Shown in pieces: positions 49,852 through 58,303 of a stretch of DNA of 64,000 bases. Source of the DNA: UBA11650 sp963997925 (GTDB lineage Bacteria; Chloroflexota; Dehalococcoidia; Lucifugimonadales; UBA3495). How positions within the stretch are numbered: position 1 is the first letter of the stretch; each line of letters starts with the position of its first letter. The notes under the pieces were generated by a model. It was not told the origin of the DNA. It was given only the letters and a program-made list of their open reading frames with translations, and made no database searches. The stretch is from NCBI GenBank assembly GCA_963997925.1, contig CAXEOX010000002.1, positions 12,264 to 76,263 on the forward strand. The letters run 5' to 3'. A program made the translations under genes and the position numbers.

Positions 49852-51069
49852 ATGGCTGAGCAACTTCCCTTTGAGGGCCTCAAGGTCGCCGACTTCTCTT
49901 GGGTGGCGGTAGGGCCTATAACGTCCAAATACCTGGGGGACCACGGCGCCACGGTGGTACGGGTGGAAACCGAGGGCCGTCCCGACATATTACGGGTTGC
50001 GGGTCCGTTCAAGGATGGTGTGCCGGGGCCGAATCGCTCGCATTTTTACGGAGACTTCAACTCGTCCAAGGTCGGGCTTTCTCTCGACCTTAAAAATCCT
50101 GCGGGCTTGGACATCGCTTGCCGCCTAATCGAGTGGGCCGACGTATATTTCGAGAGTTTTACACCCGGGACGATGGATGCGCTGGGCATGGGCTACGAAA
50201 AGGCCCGCTCATTAAACCCATCGATTCTGATGGTTTCTACCTGTCTGATGGGCCAGACCGGAGCCGCCAGATCCTTGGCGGGGTACGGCTTCCACGCCGG
50301 GGCCATCGCCGGGTACTACGATATAACCGGATGGCCTGACCTGCCTCCCGACGGTCCCTGGACGGCCTATACCGACGTTGTGTCACCTCGTTTCATCTCC
50401 GCTTTAGTCATGGCTGCCCTGGACCACCGCCGCCGGACGGGACAGGGCCAGCACATAGATGCCGCACAGATGGAGATGGGGGTGCAGTTTTTAGCGCCGC
50501 AAATCATCGACTACAACGCCTCGGGCAAAATTGTGTCGCGTAACGGCAATCGGTCGGATGTAGCCGCTCCTCAAGGGGCCTATCCCTGCGCCGGGGACGA
50601 CCAGTGGTGCGCGATAGCGGTGGACACTGAACAACAGTGGGAAGATTTGCGCCTGACCATGGGAGACCCGGCATGGGCGGGCGACGATCGTTTCAAATCC
50701 GTTGAAGACCGGTTGTCCAATCATGACGAGATCGACGGTCATATTGGGCAGTGGACCATGGACAAGACGGCCCAAGAGGTGATGGAGTTACTCCAGTCCC
50801 ATGGTGTGCCCTCCGGGGTCGTTCAGCGTAGCAGCGACCTGCTCCAAGACCCCCAACTAGCCCACTGCAACCTGTATCGCTACATGGACCATCCGGAGAT
50901 GGGCAACATCCCCTACACAGGTCACCAGTTCCGTATCCAGGGCTATGACAGCGGCCCACGCTCTCCAGCCCCGCTACTGGGTCAGCATAATGAGTACGTG
51001 TTGAAAGATCTGTTGGGGATGACTGACGAGGACATGATTGAAGCGGTGATTGCCGGGGCTATTGCGTAA
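49852..51069 (+). CDS. CaiB/BaiF family CoA-transferase, catalytic subunit
   Basis: A 405-residue class III CoA-transferase. FEGLKVADFSWVAVGPITSKY and SKVGLSLDLKNPAG are family marks, and the catalytic Asp is probably in AYTDVVSPRFISALVM, followed by QHIDAAQME. AGGAGGAG precedes the ATG. It follows the Asp-less paralogue by nine bases in the same operon. The pair may activate an organic acid by moving CoA from succinyl-CoA or acetyl-CoA, as in anaerobic-type ring or malate pathways; the acid is unknown. Confidence 0.94.
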   Translation: MAEQLPFEGLKVADFSWVAVGPITSKYLGDHGATVVRVETEGRPDILRVAGPFKDGVPGPNRSHFYGDFNSSKVGLSLDLKNPAGLDIACRLIEWADVYFESFTPGTMDALGMGYEKARSLNPSILMVSTCLMGQTGAARSLAGYGFHAGAIAGYYDITGWPDLPPDGPWTAYTDVVSPRFISALVMAALDHRRRTGQGQHIDAAQMEMGVQFLAPQIIDYNASGKIVSRNGNRSDVAAPQGAYPCAGDDQWCAIAVDTEQQWEDLRLTMGDPAWAGDDRFKSVEDRLSNHDEIDGHIGQWTMDKTAQEVMELLQSHGVPSGVVQRSSDLLQDPQLAHCNLYRYMDHPEMGNIPYTGHQFRIQGYDSGPRSPAPLLGQHNEYVLKDLLGMTDEDMIEAVIAGAIA

Positions 51070-51086
51070 GAGCTTTATAGCTCGGG

Positions 51087-51258
51087 GGCACCCCCCATCC
51101 TAACCTTCCCCCACAAGGGGAGAAGGGACCTTTTCGCCGACCCTCTACGGCTCTAATTATGTAGGTAGATCTTTGGATAGAGCAAACGACTGCTGAACAT
51201 AGGAAAGTCCGGTGAAAGTCTCCTCCCCCTTGTGGGGGAGGATTAAGGTTGGGGGGTA
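51087..51258. repeat. MITE-like element, family A (best copy)
   Basis: The left end CCCCCCATCCTAACCTTCCC is the reverse complement, with small changes, of the right end (GGGGGAGGATTAAGGTTGGG). About 170 bp in all, no ORF, between convergent genes. This is the most complete inverted pair of family A in the window. Confidence 0.75.
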
Positions 51259-51292
51259 ATAGCCCCAACCCCAATCCCGATTGGCACCGGAA

Positions 51293-51814
51293 CTACACCA
51301 CCTTAGCTCCCAATATCTTCTCCAGATGCTCCAATGCCCAGGTGTGGGCGCCGGGGTCGAAGGTTGCCACGCAGTCGGTGGGCACTTCTACTTGGTAGTC
51401 CCGGTTGCGGGCGTCGGCGGTGGTGTGGAGTACGCAGATGTCGGTGCAGACGCCGCAGATGATTAGCTTGTCGGGCTTCGATCCGTCAAGTCTTTGGGCC
51501 AGGTCTGTGTTGAAAAAGCCGCTGTAGCGGTTCTTGGGCACTACGTTGGTGGCAGTGATGAAGGGTTCTAGTTCAGGGATGACGTTGGGTTCCTCGGTGC
51601 CTTTGACGCAGTGGACGGGGAAGACCTGGAACTCGAGGTCGTCGGGGTCGTGATGGTCTGAGATGAACAGAATCTCGGAACCGGCGGCTTGCTCCCGCTC
51701 CAGTAGACGCTGCACGTTGGGGATTATTTCCCTGGCCCCGTCCCCGCAGTACAGGTTGTGACCTGGCTCCAAGAACCCTTTAACCATGTCGACTACCAAT
51801 ACTACGTTGGGCAT
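51293..51814 (-). CDS. Isochorismatase-family cysteine hydrolase (nicotinamidase-like)
   Basis: A 173-residue hydrolase of the isochorismatase/nicotinamidase fold. The catalytic triad is Asp9 (LVVDMVKGF), Lys94 (VPKNRYSGF) and Cys127 (GVCTDICVL); DHHDPDD near 53 fits the metal-binding Asp/His of nicotinamidases. It would cleave an amide such as nicotinamide or a related small molecule. It is the last gene of a minus-strand operon that starts with the MaoC-like gene at 56621. ATG start with GGAGG upstream. Confidence 0.92.
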   Translation of the reverse strand: MPNVVLVVDMVKGFLEPGHNLYCGDGAREIIPNVQRLLEREQAAGSEILFISDHHDPDDLEFQVFPVHCVKGTEEPNVIPELEPFITATNVVPKNRYSGFFNTDLAQRLDGSKPDKLIICGVCTDICVLHTTADARNRDYQVEVPTDCVATFDPGAHTWALEHLEKILGAKVV

Positions 51815-51827
51815 ATCGGTCCTCCTC

Positions 51828-52301
51828 TCAGGGCCGCACCGGTGCCGGAGGTACCCCTCGTTTATATTCGTTTATTACCTCCGCTTCCAGACCAAAACAC
51901 ACTCTGCCCGCGCTGTGCTCCCACACCCTCTCTGAGAATGAGGACGGGAACTCTCGGTCAAGAGTGGCGGAATCGGTGTTGAAAACGGCGCAGATCTCGT
52001 AACCTTTCTCGCTCAGTACCCGGTACTCGTAGGGCTCGCCGGTTTCTGGGTCATTCGCCGATCGGATAAAGGACCGGCGGCCCTGCATGTCGGTAAGCTG
52101 TTCGGGCAACCGTCCATTCTGTTCCCAGTAGGCGTCCACACCGAAGGATATGCTGGTCAAGTGGGACACTCTTCTTTCGTCAAACTTCAGCGTACGCTGA
52201 CCACCTGGTGACCTAATCAGATAGATTCCATAGCTGACCGACGACACCACCACCAGGATGGCTAGCGCCAGGAAAATCTTGAGCGGGGCTGGCGAATTCA
52301 T
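51828..52301 (-). CDS. Membrane-anchored hypothetical protein
   Basis: A 157-residue protein with one N-terminal membrane helix (FLALAILVVVSSVSYGIYLI, about 9-28) and an outer domain with DAYWEQNGRLPEQLTDMQG and the C-terminal SAGRVCFGLEAEV. It has two Cys (YEICAVF and RVCFG) that could form a disulfide outside the membrane. No family recognised; pseudopilin-like pattern weakly suggests a type II secretion-like fold. It overlaps the DUF5671 gene by four bases and probably works with it. Confidence 0.75.
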   Translation of the reverse strand: MNSPAPLKIFLALAILVVVSSVSYGIYLIRSPGGQRTLKFDERRVSHLTSISFGVDAYWEQNGRLPEQLTDMQGRRSFIRSANDPETGEPYEYRVLSEKGYEICAVFNTDSATLDREFPSSFSERVWEHSAGRVCFGLEAEVINEYKRGVPPAPVRP

Positions 52302-52945
52302 TGCTGGTCAACCTTCTCAGATTGCCGCAGGTCCCACAGGTAGTATCCGAATATGGAACCGATAATCAGCAGAATAGTCAGGACTTTAAGGATGAAAGGT
52401 ATCGTTAAGTCCCCACCCAGGAGCTTCGCTAACATGGTTATCAAGTCTCCGGTAATGATACTGGAGGCAATGACCAGTGTGAGGTAGGTGAGCCACTTGC
52501 GCAGCCTGGACTGGCGGCGTTCCGGATAGACTGCCGAATCCTTGGTTAGCCGCCACATCAGGAAGAGGTAAACCGGGAAAGTGATGATTATCGATGCCAG
52601 GGCCATTCTCATAGACCCGGAGATATACTGGCCCTGAAAAGCTCCTCTGTATGAAAGAGGATCGGGGAACGCTCTGTCGATGAATCCGAAGATGAGGGTA
52701 ATCAGACTGAAGGCGGTGACGTAGAGCGCTATGAAGGAGACCAGGTATAGGAACGCTTCCCTGGCTTGCAGGTAAGGCTTGGGTCTGGGTACCGGCACCG
52801 GGAAGGTGATGTCTGCATAGGCGGATAGCGCGTTGGTCAACTCGTCTTCACGCCAGCCGGCTTGCAGCAAAACGTCTCGGATAGCGCTGCGTTCCAACCC
52901 TTGCGATAGAGAGTCTTTTACGAAACTATCTAGTTCATCACTCAC
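52298..52945 (-). CDS. DUF5671-like membrane protein
   Basis: A 215-residue protein with an N-terminal helical UBA-like segment (about 1-45, with KDSLSQGLERSAIRDVLLQAGW) and a DUF5671-type membrane part of four helices, starting at about residues 65, 112, 150 and 185 (for example AFLYLVSFIALYVTAFSLIT). Function unknown. It overlaps the next gene (51828-52301) by four bases and lies 20 bp after the PEP-mutase-like gene, all in one minus-strand unit. Confidence 0.8.
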   Translation of the reverse strand: MSDELDSFVKDSLSQGLERSAIRDVLLQAGWREDELTNALSAYADITFPVPVPRPKPYLQAREAFLYLVSFIALYVTAFSLITLIFGFIDRAFPDPLSYRGAFQGQYISGSMRMALASIIITFPVYLFLMWRLTKDSAVYPERRQSRLRKWLTYLTLVIASSIITGDLITMLAKLLGGDLTIPFILKVLTILLIIGSIFGYYLWDLRQSEKVDQQ

Positions 52946-52965
52946 GTAAGTTCAACGATTCCCTT

Positions 52966-53862
52966 TTAGACCGAGGCCGCAGACCCAGGTTCGGCATAGC
53001 GGGCGTCTTGGGCCAGCATGTGGGACAGGCCCACCGTTTCAAAACACTGATTAAGGCTTGCCATCTTATCCATCATGGATGCTGTAGTTCCCGTATTCTT
53101 CAACTCTTTCATCAGTTCGGTGACGGCCTGGCAGACCACCATGAAAGCGCTTCCCGGAAAGATGACAATCTTGAAGCCCAGCCCCTCCAGTTCGTCGGCG
53201 GGAATCAATGGCGACTTTCCCGACTCCACGAAGTTGTACAGCAGGGGTACGTCAAAATTCTTGGTGACCCGCCGCGCTTCTTCAGGGGTCCGAAGGGCCT
53301 CTACGAACAGAACGTCCGCCCCTGCCTCAACATAGGCTTCGCAGCGGCGCATGGTGTCGTCCCAACCGGAGACGGCTAACGCGTCGGTGCGGACGATAAT
53401 CACGAAATCCGGGTCGGTTCGGGCGTCCACCGCAGCCCGTACTTTTCGGACCATGTCCTCAGTGGAAACGATTCGCTTGTCGTCCAGGTGTCCACACCGC
53501 TTGGGCATGTCCTGGTCCTCGATGTGGATGGCCGCAACGCCCGCTTTCTCGTATTGCCGCACCGTTCGCTGGACGTTCAGTACGCCGCCGTATCCGGTGT
53601 CGGCGTCGGCAATCACCGGCACCTCCACCGCTTCGACGATACCAGCTGCGTTGCCGACCATTTCAGTCATGGTGGCCAATCCCAGGTCGGGATATCCCAA
53701 GGCGGCGATGGATGTGCCTGCGCCGGTCATGTAGACGGCTGGAAATCCTGCTTGCTGGATGATTCTGGCGGTGAGGCAGTCATAAGCGCCTGGAGCGACT
53801 ATTATGCCGGGATCTTGCAGCAACTTGCGCAAACGGCTGGCCGGTTTCTCGTTAGTGGTCAT
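52966..53862 (-). CDS. Isocitrate lyase / PEP mutase family protein
   Basis: A 298-residue TIM-barrel C-C or C-P lyase. APGAYDCLTARI (23-34), metal-binding ADADTGYGG (85-93, Asp86 and Asp88) and KRCGH (121-125, catalytic Cys123) are the family signature. The size and KRCGH fit methylisocitrate lyase, oxaloacetate hydrolase or dimethylmalate lyase. It may split a methylated dicarboxylic acid from fatty or aromatic degradation. It lies in the operon with plsX and fabG. ATG start. Confidence 0.93.
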   Translation of the reverse strand: MTTNEKPASRLRKLLQDPGIIVAPGAYDCLTARIIQQAGFPAVYMTGAGTSIAALGYPDLGLATMTEMVGNAAGIVEAVEVPVIADADTGYGGVLNVQRTVRQYEKAGVAAIHIEDQDMPKRCGHLDDKRIVSTEDMVRKVRAAVDARTDPDFVIIVRTDALAVSGWDDTMRRCEAYVEAGADVLFVEALRTPEEARRVTKNFDVPLLYNFVESGKSPLIPADELEGLGFKIVIFPGSAFMVVCQAVTELMKELKNTGTTASMMDKMASLNQCFETVGLSHMLAQDARYAEPGSAASV

Positions 53863-53895
53863 TGTGGCCTCCCGGAAGATTCGCGGGCGGACAGA

Positions 53896-54648
53896 CTAGG
53901 CGATCAGGCCGCCGTCGATGGTTAGCACTTCGCCGGTTATATACGAAGCGCCCTTACTACAGAGGAAGACAACCGCCTCCGATACATCCTCGGCGGCCCC
54001 GAATCGGCCCATGGGTATACGGCTGAGAATCTGGCTCTTGGTCTCTTCCGGTAGCTGTTCCACCATGCCGGTGGTTATGTAGCCGGGAGCCAAGGCGTTG
54101 ACGGTTACGTTTCGAGAAGCTACTTCACGGGCGACCGATTTGGTGAAACCGATGAGTCCGGCTTTAGCGGCGGCGTAGTTGGCTTGTCCCGGGTTGCCGC
54201 TGATGCCGACCACCGACGATATATTGACTATGCGGCCGCTGCGCTGCTTTATCAGGTGGGGCATAACGAACCGGGTGCAAAGAAAAGCTCCCCGAAGGTC
54301 GACCTGGATCACTTCGTCCCAATCTTCTGACTTCATCCTGAGGAGCAGGCGGTCCCGGTTGATGCCAGCGTTGTTGACCAGAATGTCGATGCGTTCCCAC
54401 TGGTCCACTACCTGCTGCACGGCCGACTTGGCGACATCCTCTTGGGCTACGTCGCCTGCAACCAGAATGGCTTCTCCACCGGCTTTGGTAATGGTGGATA
54501 CGACCTTTTCCGCCGACTCGCGGCTCGACAGATAGTTGACCCCAACTTTGACACCGGCCTCAGCCAATCGGCAGGCAATCACCGCCCCGATGCCGCGAGA
54601 TGCGCCGGTGACCAGAGCAACGGACCCGCTTAAGTCGATTCCGGACAT
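53896..54648 (-). CDS. fabG: 3-oxoacyl-ACP reductase
   Basis: A 250-residue NADPH-dependent reductase of fatty-acid elongation. TGASRGIG (14-21), NNAGINRDRLL, the catalytic Ser in NISSVVG, and YAAAKAG for the YxxxK are all in place; the C terminus is ITGEVLTIDGGL. The NRDRLLLRM segment is characteristic of true FabG. It starts three bases after the plsX stop, supporting a fatty-acid or phospholipid synthesis role. ATG start. Confidence 0.95.
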   Translation of the reverse strand: MSGIDLSGSVALVTGASRGIGAVIACRLAEAGVKVGVNYLSSRESAEKVVSTITKAGGEAILVAGDVAQEDVAKSAVQQVVDQWERIDILVNNAGINRDRLLLRMKSEDWDEVIQVDLRGAFLCTRFVMPHLIKQRSGRIVNISSVVGISGNPGQANYAAAKAGLIGFTKSVAREVASRNVTVNALAPGYITTGMVEQLPEETKSQILSRIPMGRFGAAEDVSEAVVFLCSKGASYITGEVLTIDGGLIA

Positions 54649-54651
54649 CTC

Positions 54652-55686
54652 CTAGCTCTTCAGCGCCCCGGCGCTGGAAAGGCGAGCCAACTCTTGCCGC
54701 ATGCTGTCAACCATTCCTATCCCTGCGCATCGTACGCCGGTGTCGATCGCACCCGCGATACCGCTGGCCCTACAGGAGCCGTGGCCAATCATGACCATTC
54801 CGTTGACGCCGAACAGGGGTCCACCCATGGTCCGTGGCATGTTGGTTGTTTGCCAGAGGTCATCGGAGACTTTGCCGAGTTCGTCGACAGGCAGATGTCC
54901 CGCCAATCGCTGTTCCACGTAGCGGGAGAGGGCGGTGCCCAATCCCTCGGTGAATTTCATTATTATGTTGCCCACGAATCCGTCACAAACTATGACGTCG
55001 ACCCGGTCGGTGAAAAAGTCCATCCCCTCCACGTTGCCGATGAAGTTGAGGTGACTTTCTTCCAGGAGTTGGTAGCTCTCGTGGACCTGACGGTTTCCCT
55101 TGGCGGCCTCGGAACCGACGCTGAGCAGTCCTACCCTGGGGTTTTCGATCCCCAGGTATTCGTGGGAGAAGACCGACCCCAGGGCGCCGAAGCTCACCAT
55201 CAGGGACGGACGGCAATCGATGTTGCTGCCCATGTCCACTAGCACCGTTCGGGGCGCTACTCCTAGGAAGGGGCCGCCGATGCAAGGGCGTTCCAACCCC
55301 TCCATCAAACCAAGAATGAAAACCGAGCTGGCCATCGACGCGCCGGTGGATCCCATGGATACCAGAAGGTCGGCATCGCCGGTTTTCATCAGCTTGGTTG
55401 CAACCAATATGGAAGATTTGGGTTTCCGGCGTAGGCCTTCGATGGGGTGTTCGTCATCCCCAATCTTTCCTTCCGAGGCGACGACCTGTACGGATTTACC
55501 CTTGATGTCATAGTGGGCCAACTCGGCTTCCACAACCTCTCGGTCGCCCACCAGAAGTAACTCTATATTGTGGGCTTCCATGGCCTGGAGAGCCCCTTTA
55601 ACCGTTTCCGGAGGCCCAAAGTCTCCACCCATGGTGTCGACTGCCACCCTGACCGGTGCCCCTCCCCTTCCCGGATCTTTGAACAT
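54652..55686 (-). CDS. plsX: Phosphate acyltransferase PlsX
   Basis: A 344-residue enzyme making acyl-phosphate from acyl-ACP for phospholipid synthesis. VRVAVDTMGGDFGPPETVKGAL at the N terminus, SMGSTGASMASSVFILG in the middle and VCDGFVGNIIMKFTEG toward the C terminus are family signatures. It starts at an ATG with AAGGGGA in front. It is followed immediately by fabG, the commonest neighbour of plsX in bacteria; acpP and fabD are absent from the window. Membrane-associated cytoplasmic enzyme. Confidence 0.96.
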   Translation of the reverse strand: MFKDPGRGGAPVRVAVDTMGGDFGPPETVKGALQAMEAHNIELLLVGDREVVEAELAHYDIKGKSVQVVASEGKIGDDEHPIEGLRRKPKSSILVATKLMKTGDADLLVSMGSTGASMASSVFILGLMEGLERPCIGGPFLGVAPRTVLVDMGSNIDCRPSLMVSFGALGSVFSHEYLGIENPRVGLLSVGSEAAKGNRQVHESYQLLEESHLNFIGNVEGMDFFTDRVDVIVCDGFVGNIIMKFTEGLGTALSRYVEQRLAGHLPVDELGKVSDDLWQTTNMPRTMGGPLFGVNGMVMIGHGSCRASGIAGAIDTGVRCAGIGMVDSMRQELARLSSAGALKS

Positions 55687-55766
55687 ATTTCCCCTTCTAA
55701 GCCGTGTGGCTTCGGATATGTCCCTTAGAGATTCTTGATCGAATCATCGCAGGGGTGATTGAGTGC

Positions 55767-56621
55767 CTATCTGCAGGCAAGAATCGTTCTCGCCGTTGCG
55801 CTCCCGATAATAAGTTCTTGGCCGCTGGCCGGGTTCCAAACACCAACGGAGTACTCCGCCGATGGACTCTCTGTTCCAGACCCCTTATCGGCCACCCGTC
55901 CCCATGCGGTGACTTGGTCTCCCAGGTAGGCGGCGCCCTTGAACCTGGCTTTGATCGAGCCGCTTTCCAGCCAGAATCTTCCCAGTTCGGCGGTCATCAT
56001 CTCTCCGATGAAAGCTAGAGTCAGCATTCCGTGAGCGATGATGCCTCCAAAAGGAGTGTCTGCCGCGAAGCCGGCGTCCAGATGCAAAGGATTGTCATCA
56101 CCGGACGCTAGGGCATAGGCGTTCAAGCGGTCCTGGGAAATCGTCCTTGATACCGCCGGGAAAGACCCGGATGAACTCTCTCCGGCCTCGGTCTCGCTCC
56201 TCTTTGTTGAGGGAAGTTGGGGCGATTTCGTCTCCCCAACCGAGTCGACCACCAAGACTGTGGTCTTACCGCCCTGTACCTGTTGTCCCGAACTGTCAGT
56301 CAGTACCAATCCGACCGACAGAAACTTCATGTTGCCGCGTTGACGGGGTTTAGCAACCTGGGCGGTGGCGTGAATCTTTTCGCCGAAGCTGACCCCTCGG
56401 AATGTTTCCACATCCTGAAGACTGTGGATGGCTCCCGGTGGCAAGGCTAGTTGCTTTAGGAGAGCTCCCAGGGACCAGGCTGACAATGCCAGTGGAGGGG
56501 CTAAGGCCAGGTCGAAGTAGGCCGGTTGTTCGTCTCCCACCGCATCCAGGTATTGGCGGACCGTTTCATCGGTGACTGCCAATACCCCCAGATCCAGTTC
56601 GGCTTCGGCTGAAACCACCAA
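55767..56621 (-). CDS. MaoC-like dehydratase with two hotdog domains
   Basis: A protein of about 284 residues with two hotdog folds: an N-terminal FAS1-DH-like domain and a C-terminal MaoC domain with YALASGDDNPLHLD followed by PFGGIIAHGMLTL, which hold the Asp and His of hydratase 2. It probably hydrates or dehydrates a 2-enoyl thioester. The start is set at TTG 56621, just after GGGGAGG, because the longer reading to 56693 begins inside the promoter. It is first in the operon with plsX and fabG. Confidence 0.88.
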   Translation of the reverse strand: MVVSAEAELDLGVLAVTDETVRQYLDAVGDEQPAYFDLALAPPLALSAWSLGALLKQLALPPGAIHSLQDVETFRGVSFGEKIHATAQVAKPRQRGNMKFLSVGLVLTDSSGQQVQGGKTTVLVVDSVGETKSPQLPSTKRSETEAGESSSGSFPAVSRTISQDRLNAYALASGDDNPLHLDAGFAADTPFGGIIAHGMLTLAFIGEMMTAELGRFWLESGSIKARFKGAAYLGDQVTAWGRVADKGSGTESPSAEYSVGVWNPASGQELIIGSATARTILACR

Positions 56622-56675
56622 TCCGCCCTCCCCTTGGAATCCCGCCGAGTCCCCCCAATGAACTTCTAGTGGTCG

Positions 56676-56704
56676 ATTATACGCAGGGTACACCGTAGCA
56701 GCAA
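56676..56704 (-). promoter_or_regulatory. Promoter of the plsX-fabG operon
   Basis: On the minus strand TTGCTG (56704-56699) and TATAAT (56681-56676) with a 17-bp spacer, followed by the MaoC-like start about 55 bp on. A good sigma-70-type match; it also shows that the 56693 start of the longer reading frame is wrong. Confidence 0.65.
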
Positions 56705-56807
56705 CACTAACACTTTAACGCTACGACTTCTTTCGCGGCCCTGCCGGTTTGGAGTCTGACCCAAGATTCGCAACAGTGTGCAGGACCCGCGAATCAGGCA
56801 CCCGGTT

Positions 56808-58022
56808 CTACTCTCCGAAGGCTTCCGCAGCCAACTCCACGATGTGCGCCCCGATGGCCAGGGACGACGTCGCGCCGGGTGATGGGGCGTTCAAAACGTG
56901 TACCGCCTCCCGGCCCCTTATGATGCTGAAATCGTCCAGCAATGCGCCGTTGCGAGCAACTGCCTGGGCCCGCACGCCCGCGCCGCCGGGCGCTAGGTCG
57001 CTGGCCTGGATCTCTGGAACTAAGCCCTGTAGGTCTTTGACAAAAACACTCTTGCTGTAGGAACGGTGAATCTCGCCGATAGCCGTTTTCCAGTGTTTCG
57101 CGGCCATTTTCCAGAAACCGGGATAGGTGAAGGTCTGAAAAGACTCCCCGATGCTCACGTCAGACTTGCGATACCCCTCACGTTTCAGAGCCAACACGGC
57201 GTTGGGCCCGGCTTCCACGTAGCCATGTATGTTGCGGGTGAAGTGGACGCCCAAGAAGGGGAATCGAGGGTCTGGAACCGGGTATATCAAGCCGTTGACT
57301 AGGTGGTGGCTTTCGGGGCGCAGAGTGTAGTACTCGCCCCGGAAGGGAACGATCTGGATATCCACATCCTCGCCCATCATCTCGGCCACCCGGTCGGCGT
57401 ACAGTCCGGCGCAGTTAATTATGTGCTTGGTGTGGACCGCTCCGCCGGGCGTTTCCAGCACTAACTCGTCTTGAGTGCGGATTATCCGGCTCACCGGGGC
57501 GTTGGTGAAAACGTCACCTCCGGCCTGCTGGAACTTCTCGGCGTAGGCGGCGGAGACCTTGCGATAGTCGACGATGCCGGTGGTGGGTGCCCACAGTGCC
57601 TGGACACCAGTGACGTGGGGCTCCAACTCTTTCAGCCGTTCCGGGCCGATTATCTCCAGGCCATCCACTCCGTTAGCGATGCCCCGCTCGTGGAGGGTTT
57701 GCAGGCGTCCTATTTCGGCATCGTTGGTAGCCACAATCACTTTGCCGCATTGATTGTACTCAATCTCATTCTCGTCGCAGAATTGGCGCAATGATTTGGC
57801 GCCGCCCACGCAAAAACGGGCTTTGTGGGAGTCTGGGCGGTAATAGATACCCGAGTGAATCACTCCACTATTGTGGCCGGTCTGGTGGTTAGCAATCTCC
57901 GAGTCTTTCTCCACCACGGCAACCCGCCAATCGGGGTACTTGTCCAGTTTGATTTGCATGGCGGTGGAGAGGCCGATTATGCCTCCACCAATGACCACTA
58001 CATCGTATGCCTTTGATTCCAT
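56808..58022 (-). CDS. lhgO: L-2-hydroxyglutarate oxidase
   Basis: A 404-residue FAD enzyme oxidising L-2-hydroxyglutarate to 2-oxoglutarate. The FAD motif is VVIGGGIIGLSTA near residue 8, then NHQTGHNSGVIHSGIYYRP, which is diagnostic for LhgO-type DAO flavoproteins; GVHFTRNIHG and VQALWAPTTGIVDYR also fit. It needs no metal and feeds electrons to the quinone pool in E. coli. ATG at 58022 is used, with AAAGG before it; a TTG at 58028 is possible. Alternative: a related aminobutyrate or glycerol oxidase. Alone on this strand. Confidence 0.93.
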   Translation of the reverse strand: MESKAYDVVVIGGGIIGLSTAMQIKLDKYPDWRVAVVEKDSEIANHQTGHNSGVIHSGIYYRPDSHKARFCVGGAKSLRQFCDENEIEYNQCGKVIVATNDAEIGRLQTLHERGIANGVDGLEIIGPERLKELEPHVTGVQALWAPTTGIVDYRKVSAAYAEKFQQAGGDVFTNAPVSRIIRTQDELVLETPGGAVHTKHIINCAGLYADRVAEMMGEDVDIQIVPFRGEYYTLRPESHHLVNGLIYPVPDPRFPFLGVHFTRNIHGYVEAGPNAVLALKREGYRKSDVSIGESFQTFTYPGFWKMAAKHWKTAIGEIHRSYSKSVFVKDLQGLVPEIQASDLAPGGAGVRAQAVARNGALLDDFSIIRGREAVHVLNAPSPGATSSLAIGAHIVELAAEAFGE

Positions 58023-58303
58023 CGTCAACCTTTCTTACGCGGCCGTGGTGCTGTGAAACACGGTTGCCGTAGCTACGGTTAGAAACTGCGGGTAATAGTA
58101 GCACCGGGTTGCGGGAGTGTAAATGCGGCCTGGTTGCATCGGCGGGGAGATACCTGTTCATCATCCCGGAGTAGGCCGGAATCCATGAAGCTTCTGCACC
58201 ATTGGCGCGCCTGGATACCAGCTTTCGTTGCCTTGACGATGCTGGCTGTTTATACGTTTGAGTTGGCGCCAACGTTCGTAGGTTCATCCAACTAGAACCA
58301 GGA

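Noticed and set aside
56622..56693. Longer start of the MaoC-like gene
   Set aside because: The region contains the TATAAT of the operon promoter; a TTG with GGGGAGG at 56621 is better.
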